From: Macrosoma leucophasiata
Taxonomy: Eukaryota; Arthropoda; Insecta; Lepidoptera; Hedylidae
NCBI GenBank assembly: GCA_036365455.1
Contig: JAWQUS010000009.1
Span: 2,510,001 to 2,574,000 of the forward strand
Length of the DNA stretch: 64,000 nucleotides
Reading direction: 5' to 3'
The translations under genes and the position numbers were made by a program. Every line of letters begins with the position of its first letter. Positions within the stretch are counted from its first letter, which is position 1. The notes beneath the pieces are model-generated. The model made no database searches. It was given only the letters and a program-made list of their open reading frames with translations, and was not told the DNA's origin. This document shows positions 57,700 to 64,000 of this stretch, in pieces.

Positions 57700-59388
57700 G
57701 CACTGTAAAAACTTATCCAATTTTTTTACATTACTTGCTAGACGCAAGTGTACAATTTTAAAGACTTGATTATTATTCGAAGCATTCAAGTTACAGGGAT
57801 TTTTTTTTTATATATTCGTGCAAACTCGGGCAATTGAACGCCACAAAAGGGACGCTAATAGCTCGGCCGACTTTTGTGCTTAACACTTCCTAACAGTCTA
57901 TAGTATCTCAAACGACGGCACCGTTACATTTGTATACAAGCTTCCAATCTCATTATGAGCATATTGGACAAGTTTCCGTACGACAATAATACATGCAAAT
58001 TAAATTCGGACCTCTGATATGGGCCGCTAACGAAAATATTCCAAATGACTAATAAATTCTTCACATAGTTGAAATATCAGGCAAATTAGAACAGTGTCGT
58101 ACAAAAACGCATCCAATATGCCCTCAGTTACAACGTCACATCCCGAAAGCGGATTCTATGGTAGGCCAGCTACAATCTGGAATTTTCGACAATACTGAAC
58201 TCTTAGCTGAAACATAGCGCTCGTGCAGATCGTCACATTACCTGCGTCTACGACTCGAAGGACCAAACATTAACCAATAAATAAACAAATTAGACCTTCA
58301 TTGTACAACATTTCTGATTTGAACAGGTAATGTAACGCAAACAATGTCGATGTGTACCGCCTTGATTACGACAAAAAAATACGACGTGTTAACCGCTGAT
58401 TAGTATCTTTACAATTACCGTATAATTCTAGTCACAATAAAATTTATACACGACTAATACACGCCATGCTGACGACACCTGTACAGTACAGTCCTCGTAA
58501 TGCCGATAACATTCAGATTCTCAATATTATAATTACCGCTAAGCATCTTCGATCGAGCGTCGCTGGTGTTTTCAAAATAAGGTTTTCTTCGCTTTGGATA
58601 AGGACAGTAATAAGAGATATAGTAACTTAAGGAAAAATATGACATAACATTGAATTTTGTGGATGTAGTCAATTTAAGCGGTGTCTTATTTTTCATTCGC
58701 TAGAATTTCTGCTTTAGAAAACAGAAATCTGATACGAATAGCAGCAACAAAATTCGGCATCGATCAACTAAGCGCTCTCACAAAATTAATGGATGAGCAG
58801 TAGCCTCCCGAAACTAACCAGATTAGAGAGACATTTGTGTCTTTCTAGTAGGGTCAATTTTCCCATTCAAGCGTATCAACAACAAATTTAATTCTATAAA
58901 TTAATGAGACTACTTCATTACTTTGCTTCACTGACCAATATTTTTCTTTGTACATAGGGACATGACATTACAGAATCTTTCAAATTCAGGCACATTGTAA
59001 CATCCTAAAAGAATAGCACAATAAAAATGTATGTACCAAATATCTAACCCATTTCCAAATTTCATCTATAGATGCATTTTCGACGAATCAATCTGATGCT
59101 AAGTCCAAATTTGAGACAAAACTACTCATCCACGTTAAATTGACCACAGAACAAATGCAAACGGGCGGATAAAATGCGTATGGGTTTGTAAAGAGAGAGC
59201 AATAGGAAGGCAGAGGCCGCTGCACGAATCGCTTCGCTCTTCTCACTATGGTAACGCTCGGTCCATGCGTGTACGGTGAATCTAGCACAGCTAACACATC
59301 GACATTACGCACTGCACGGGCGGGTCCGGGCGGGTCCGGGCGGGTCCGGGCGGGTCCGGGACGGGTCCCGTCGGGTCCGTCGGGTCCG
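57700..59388 (-). other. Probable 3' UTR of the minus-strand gene
   Basis: Downstream of the stop at 59389 on the minus strand. No other exon is recognised. The part next to the stop is a 10-bp minisatellite. Confidence 0.35.
59321..59388. repeat. 10-bp GC minisatellite after a stop codon
   Basis: Four perfect CGGGTCCGGG units (59321-59360), then degenerate units up to the stop codon of the minus-strand exon. Confidence 0.75.
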
Positions 59389-59531
59389 CTAGTGGTTCCG
59401 TGGCGGCTGGATGCGGCGCGAGATGTGCTCCTCCTGTTGCATCTTGGCGCGGAACTCGGCCACCAAGTCCCGGGACTGCGCCAATACCGCTAGTTGCTCG
59501 TTCAGTAGTTCCTCCCATTGCGTGGCGTACG
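59389..59531 (-). CDS. Last exon of an unidentified coiled-coil protein
   Basis: On the minus strand, TTCCAG|C starts an exon that takes one base from the previous exon to make Ala. It encodes YATQWEELLNEQLAVLAQSR, DLVAEFRAKMQQEEHISRRI and QPPRNH, with TAG at 59391-59389. Composition and Leu/Ala/Glu spacing suggest an amphipathic helix or coiled coil. GC-rich codon use against AT-rich flanks, a good acceptor and a phase that fits two upstream donors (63440 and the 70-bp array, both ending GAC-G) support it as real coding. I do not recognise the family. Confidence 0.6.
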
Positions 59532-60135
59532 CTGGAATTTATTTTCGCATTTTAATGATGGGAACCATGTGTAAATCACCTTCACGGTAGGATATCGTAA
59601 CATTTTTCTATAATTTAACTTTTTTTAATTTCTGCGGTCTTAATCTCAATGTAAGTTAAAACCTAAGCTCTCTCATGAAATGTTCTTAACATTTGGATGA
59701 GACATATTATAGCTAGATCAGAAGACTAAAATTGAAGTACTCCGAAGTAATATTTTGAACACTTTCAACACATACAAGTATCACGGATTGACTTCATAAT
59801 ATACAGAAAATAATAAAACATATTATTAGTTATGCTTCTATAACACTTAATTCAAAATAAATAAAAACACGGATTTCCTCTTAATTGCCTGTCTCATAGA
59901 TTGGTTTTGTGTGTTTCGAATTTCTACATGTCTCATATTATAAAACTATCACTATATATTTTTTGTGATTATCATTATTTTACGAGTATGTTACGATACG
60001 TACACTAAGAAGGCATCAACAAAGTTAATAACTGAAGATTAAGTTTTTTTTTAATATTGAGACGCGCTATGATCCGTTAGGATTGTTTTAGAATCTTTAT
60101 TAATTCCCGTCCTGTCACCAATGTTGATAATGGTT
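59532..60135 (-). other. Intron of the minus-strand gene, nothing recognised
   Basis: AT-rich; no feature. Confidence 0.35.
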
Positions 60136-60247
60136 ATTGTAATAAAACTATTTTTCAGATTTATTTCGCGTATATGAAAATAAAATGATTATTTTAAACC
60201 AACCCAACGTTTCGGTCGCTTTTCAGCTTCCGTGATCTCGGGCTGAT
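60136..60247 (-). repeat. Fragment of the 10835-type MITE
   Basis: ATAAAACTATTTTTCAGATT, TTTCGCGTATATGA and CAACGTTTCGGTCGCTTTTC match one end and core of the MITE at 10835-11087. The other end is missing. Confidence 0.6.
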
Positions 60248-60289
60248 TAATGATATTGCATGCATATTAATGCAAGTTAACTTTATATT

Positions 60290-60851
60290 GTTTTATATTA
60301 TTTCGCATTAACACATGCTTGTGAAATATATTTTATTTAAAGAAAAATGGACAGAAAAATTTGACTTCAGGCGAGACTCGAACTCGCGGCCTACTGGGAA
60401 TCTAGTCCAGCCGCTTTTCCAATTGAGCTACTATCGTCCTGCCCGATTTGTCAAATCTTTCCTTCACATTTATTGCATTGCTTTATGGTAGCAGCAGCGC
60501 CATCTATTGCTAACTATGCTATATATATATATATATATATATATATTTTAATATATTTCACAAGCATGTGTTAATGCGAAATTATATAAAACAATTATTA
60601 AGGGTAAAAGCGACTTCTTTACGATATTCAATAAACTGCAAAGTCTATTATATCGGTTGCCTAACTAGCATAGTTAGCAATAGATGGCGCTGCTGCTACC
60701 ATAAAGCAATGCAATAAATGTGAAGGAAAGATTTGACAAATCGGGCAGGACGATAGTAGCTCAATTGGAAAAGCGGCTGGACTAGATTCCCAGTAGGCCG
60801 CGAGTTCGAGTCTCGCCTGAAGTCAAATTTTTCTTAACATTTTTCTTTAAA
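60290..60851 (-). mobile_element. Foldback tRNA-like retroposon, copy 7 (both arms, longest)
   Basis: Arms at 60364-60437 (minus) and 60750-60823 (plus). The tail is on the left, and a second tail-like piece (60540-60595) lies in the spacer after an AT microsatellite. A 12-bp direct repeat (taactttatatt at 60278-60289 and 60852-60863). Both arms share ACTATCGTCC/GGACGATAGT and GCTTTTCC/GGAAAAGC; the first change breaks the acceptor stem against CTGAAGT in both arms. The inverted repeat extends beyond the arms through ATTTGTCAAATCTTTCC and CAGCAGCGCCATCTATTG to about 60518. Confidence 0.8.
60521..60547. repeat. AT dinucleotide microsatellite
   Basis: About a dozen AT units in the spacer of the foldback element. 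Confidence 0.8.
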
Positions 60852-61507
60852 TAACTTTATATTTATATATAACTTTATATTTATATTTATATTACCAATC
60901 TTTTAAAACAATTATTTCAGTTTTCAATCTTCCGTTATCCTTGAGGCTAGTAAAATCGACAAAAGTAACCCACACGTCACTCAATTATAAGGGGCATATA
61001 TGTATTTCTGCCACTACAAAACACGTTAAAACGTAAAGGCAGCAAGATATTCATGGATTAAAACAGAGTATCATGTCAGAATTCGACCGTAAAAACAAGC
61101 CTTTGTCACAGTAGAATTTACAAAAATAAAAATAGATTTTGTGTAGGTAAAGTCTGATATATAACATAAATTTCAATATCTTCAACATCCCTTTGCATAT
61201 TTCATTACATTATACTAAATTTATATGCTTTTCGAACACATTTACACTTAAATGTATGCTACTGTTTCAACCAACATTTGTACTAATTCTATACAATATG
61301 TGATGTAGCGTCAAGCAAGCGGTCGTGAGCGTTGGCCTTAATTAATGACTGAGTAAGCTGATGACGCGCAATAATCTGAGGTGGTGATATTTAATCATGT
61401 CTCTATGCGTTCTCTGTGCTTGGGACGGCTTCGAGTTAGATTTACCTAGTTCGAGTTACCTAGCTCCTAGCCAGGTATAAATACTAATTTTTAAAATACT
61501 TCACGAT

Positions 61508-61792
61508 ATTTTATTTAAAGAAAAATGGAAAGAAAAATTTGACTTCAGGCGAGACTCGAACTCGCGGCCTACTGGGAATCTAGTCCAGCCGCTCTTCCAA
61601 TTGAGCTACTGAAGTCCTGCCCGATTTGTCAAATCTTTCCTTCACATTTATTGCCTTGCTTTATGGTAGCAGTAGCGCCATCTATTACCAACTATGCTAG
61701 TTAGGCAATTTCATACATAGGCAATCCATTTTTCTTTAAATAAAATATATTTCACAAGCATGTGTTAATGCGAAATAATATAAAAAACAATT
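61508..61792 (+). mobile_element. Foldback tRNA-like retroposon, copy 8 (one arm)
   Basis: Left arm at 61542-61615 (minus); the spacer runs to GCTAGTTAGGCAA and then jumps to the tail side (CATTTTTCTTTAAATAAAAT), so the right arm is deleted. A 12-bp direct repeat (atacttcacgat at 61496-61507 and 61793-61804). Confidence 0.75.
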
Positions 61793-61961
61793 ATACTTCA
61801 CGATGTTGGCGAATCTTTAAGGATAAGTTTAATATAATAAATCGCATGCTTCACTCCTAGTAGACGATGCGAACCTAAAACCGTAATTAAAATTATTCTG
61901 TTCAGGTTTTTTTTTAAAGTCTGCTCACGAGAACAATATAACAGTTGAGGTTGATTAGACG

Positions 61962-62160
61962 ACCCGGTTAGTCCAGCGGTGTGAGATGACCGTTTCATTC
62001 GGAGGGTCGCGGGTTCGATCCCCGCACCGGGACATATGTTTGTATGGCCTACAGATATTTGTTTCGGGTCTGGGTGTTTGTGTATGTGTACAACGGCACC
62101 CACAACACAGGTTTCTACCTACTGTGGGGCTGTGAGTGTAAGCGTATTTTATTTATTTAT
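61962..62160 (+). mobile_element. tRNA-derived SINE (CCCGGTTAGTCCAGCGG type)
   Basis: The head CCCGGTTAGTCCAGCGGTGT (A box) to TCGCGGGTTCGATCCCCGCA (B box and T arm) with acceptor halves CCCGG/CCGGG folds as a degenerate tRNA. Next come an unrelated body (TCGGGTCTGGGTGTTTGTGT) and a TTTA-rich tail. A different SINE family from S2. Confidence 0.75.
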
Positions 62161-62726
62161 TATTTTTTATGAGGAAAAAAATAACATAGGCCGCCGGCGG
62201 TCTCCATCGGCGTCATCCATTTTTAATGTATTTTCTGATGTACTAAATTTATTATAAAATACATTTCATTCTATTATCAGCTCGGTTCGGATCCTAGATT
62301 ATCATATGGAAATCATATTTCTGGTTTTCACTAGTGTAAAGTACATTGTACATCACATATTTTATATTATAGAGGAGCTAACCTGTAATTCAGTATTATT
62401 ATTATTTAAATTGAGTTCATAACACTCATTTTTGAGTGTCGTACGGCGCGAGCAAAGAAGACAGTGTGGATCGTGGGTATGTATGCTTGCATTCGGGGGA
62501 TTCGTTAGTGTCAAGTCAATTATTGATACGTATTTTATTATTGAATACCTCTATTTTTGATAAGGGTATAGTACTAATGGGGCGTAGTTTTTTTACGATA
62601 CTTAAGGAATTGAGCGTTCACATCAACCGTGAACCATAAAATTTGGCTCATAATGAACCCGAAGCCGTGCCAAGGCATCGCAAAACGAGACGCTAGTGCG
62701 AGAGAACGCGCGGTTCAGGAGTTCAC
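62161..62726 (-). other. Intron of the minus-strand gene
   Basis: Nothing recognised. Confidence 0.35.
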
Positions 62727-62801
62727 CTAGCATCCAGGGGCGGCGCGCGGGCGGCCCGCGGCGGGCGGCGCGCCACCGCTTGCTGCGCGTGTGGGACAGC
62801 C
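62727..62801 (-). CDS. Candidate cassette exon, Arg/Pro-rich
   Basis: On the minus strand ATGTTGCAG|GG...CTAG|GTGAAC bounds exactly 75 nt. In phase 1 in and out it reads LSHTRSKRWRAARRGPPARR PWML, open and phase-compatible with both the upstream GAC-G donors and the last exon, so skipping it would keep the frame. It is very GC-rich, where stops are rare, so the open frame is weak evidence; the polypyrimidine tract is poor. It could instead be a CpG-rich non-coding island. Confidence 0.35.
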   Translation of the reverse strand, partial: GCPTRAASGGAPPAAGRPRAAPGC

Positions 62802-62802
62802 C

Positions 62803-62850
62803 TGCAACATGCCAACATGCCAACGTGCCAACGTGCCATCGCGTGCCAAC
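62803..62850. repeat. 10-bp tandem repeat at the cassette acceptor
   Basis: Units of AACATGCCAA / AACGTGCCAA, four in a row, ending where the acceptor AG of 62727-62801 lies. Confidence 0.65.
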
Positions 62851-63439
62851 AGACGTCTTCCTTGCAATCCGTCATTCCGCATTCGTAAACTTTCCAGAGA
62901 CCTATCTACGAGACTTTTTTATCGAACATGCCTTCGTGGTGAGATCATAGGGGCATTTCTGATTGAATTATTCTTGAACAGAAAAGACACGAATGTGAAC
63001 ACGAATGTGCAGTAGGGTGCGTAGGTATCGAGTGCGGAGTACGCCAGATGATCGAGTAAAATTTTCAAAGGTGTCTTACTTCAGACCATAGTCTATTTTC
63101 AAAATATCGTGGACAAACATGCGTAAGCCAAATTTCACAGAACAACACATATATAAATAACGATCTGCATTCAAAAATAACCGCTTAAAGAAACGTACGT
63201 CTCTTTTGGCGAGAGACATACAATTCACCACCGCCATTATACAACGGCTGCACAGTTTACATAAAACCGTTCATATCTAGAGGGATCCGAGAAAAAGAAC
63301 GGATCAGGGTTTTTTCGCCAGACTCGTTCACACTTCATCCGATCCGTTAAGACGGCTAATAACTCAGAAAATGGCACTTTACGGCCGCTCATATTAAGAA
63401 TTATTCGAGTGAAGAGAGTGAGGCGCGGGTTACACTCAC
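62851..63439 (-). other. Intron or promoter-proximal sequence
   Basis: No exon is recognised. Confidence 0.35.
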
Positions 63440-63476
63440 CGTCCTGCGGCCCTACTAACTGCATTGCTGCTGACAT
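63440..63476 (-). CDS. Candidate alternative first exon
   Basis: On the minus strand ATG (63476) opens MSAAMQLVGPQD and ends GAC-G|GTGAGTG at 63440, in the phase needed by the exon at 59531. Joined directly it would give a 59-aa product that is almost all coiled coil. The last bases (CAGGACG|GTGAGTG) equal the donor context in the 70-bp array, so it may also be a diverged duplicate of that exon end. No promoter motif is identified. Confidence 0.4.
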
Positions 63477-63530
63477 TGATCTAGTTTGAGACAAAATTAT
63501 ATAATGAATAGTTGGCTCCCAAGATTGGCA

Positions 63531-64000
63531 AGTCGACGTCCTGCGTGAGGGCCGGCAGGTGGCGTGGTGCGGGCGGTCGGGGTCCACTCACCGTCCTGCT
63601 CGTAGTCTACATCCTGCGTGAGGGCCAGCAGATGGGAGAAGCGCGGTCGGGGTCCACTCACCGTCCTGCTCGTAGTCTACATCCTGCGTGAGGGCCAGCA
63701 GATGGGAGAAGCGCGGTCGGGGTCCACTCACCGTCCTGCTCGTAGTCTACATCCTGCGTGAGGGCCAGCAGATGGGAGAAGCGCGGTCGGGGTCCACTCA
63801 CCGTCCTGCTCGTAGTCTACATCCTGCGTGAGGGCCAGCAGATGGGAGAAGCGCGGTCGGGGTCCACTCACCGTCCTGCTCGTAGTCTACATCCTGCGTG
63901 AGGGCCAGCAGATGGGAGAAGCGCGGTCGGGGTCCACTCACCGTCCTGCTCGTAGTCTACATCCTGCGTGAGGGCCAGCAGATGGGAGAAGCGCGGTCGG
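63531..64000 (-). repeat. 70-bp tandem array carrying a splice donor in each unit
   Basis: Perfect 70-bp units with donors (minus strand GACG|GTGAGTGG) at 63592, 63662, 63732, 63802, 63872 and 63942; a diverged partial unit lies at 63531-63585, and the array runs off the window end. On the minus strand each unit reads RFSHLLALTQDVDYEQD and then the donor. CCCTCACGCAG|GATG is a possible acceptor in every unit, which would make a 22-nt microexon. The phase fits the last exon (QD-A-YATQWEELL). Because 70 is not a multiple of three, reading through units shifts frame. Confidence 0.85.
63592..63640 (-). CDS. Exon end with donor inside the 70-bp array (lowest copy)
   Basis: Coding on the minus strand as RFSHLLALTQDVDYEQD with donor GACG|GTGAGT. 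Which of the six identical copies is used, and where the exon begins, cannot be told from this window. The protein is unidentified. Confidence 0.4.

Noticed and set aside
62623..62823. 66-codon minus frame read as a stand-alone gene
   Set aside because: Only the 75-nt central block has exon-like borders; the ends read into AT-rich flanks.
63592..64000. CRISPR-like array
   Set aside because: Units are contiguous and identical with no unique spacers; eukaryotic context; each contains a splice donor.

Overview
The window looks like nuclear DNA of a moth or butterfly (Lepidoptera). It is AT-rich and split-gene, crowded with short retroposons and palindromic DNA elements of types familiar from lepidopteran genomes. 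It carries two recognisable conserved insect genes with GT-AG introns plus the 3' end of a third gene. This organism assignment is inference from gene content and repeats, not from a search.

Layout. 1-26089: no exon I can recognise; a repeat-rich stretch of A-tailed LINE-tail-like repeats, tRNA-derived SINEs, palindromic elements, LINE fragments and a 5S-rRNA-like SINE. 26090-42215 (+): a TMEM205-like four-transmembrane protein in four visible exons; its start exon was not found. An apparently intact BEL/Pao LTR retrotransposon (27196-34960, minus strand, identical-looking 915-bp LTRs, 5-bp target duplication) sits antisense in the intron between its first two visible exons. 46873-50338 (+): a complete three-exon Fic gene (FICD-type AMPylase, 453 aa), with a tRNA-like retroposon and an inverted pair of A-tailed repeats in its introns. 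50339-59388: mostly repeats and unassigned AT-rich sequence. 59389-64000 (-): the last exon of an unidentified coiled-coil protein, a possible cassette exon, a possible alternative first exon, and, at the window edge, a 70-bp tandem array in which every unit carries the same splice donor.

The most interesting unexplained signal is a family of eight foldback elements with tRNA-like arms (about 74 nt, tRNA-Tyr-like) arranged head to head. Six copies are bounded by 12-17 bp direct repeats, as expected for LINE-type retroposition rather than DNA transposition. One end carries an extra tail of about 60 bp, and the element occurs in both orientations. In several copies the two arms share variants not found in other copies, even where these break the tRNA acceptor stem. 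This suggests that the inverted repeat is re-made or homogenised within each insertion.

The genes do not form a pathway. TMEM205-like and Fic are independent single-copy insect genes on the same strand; the unknown gene converges on Fic from the right.
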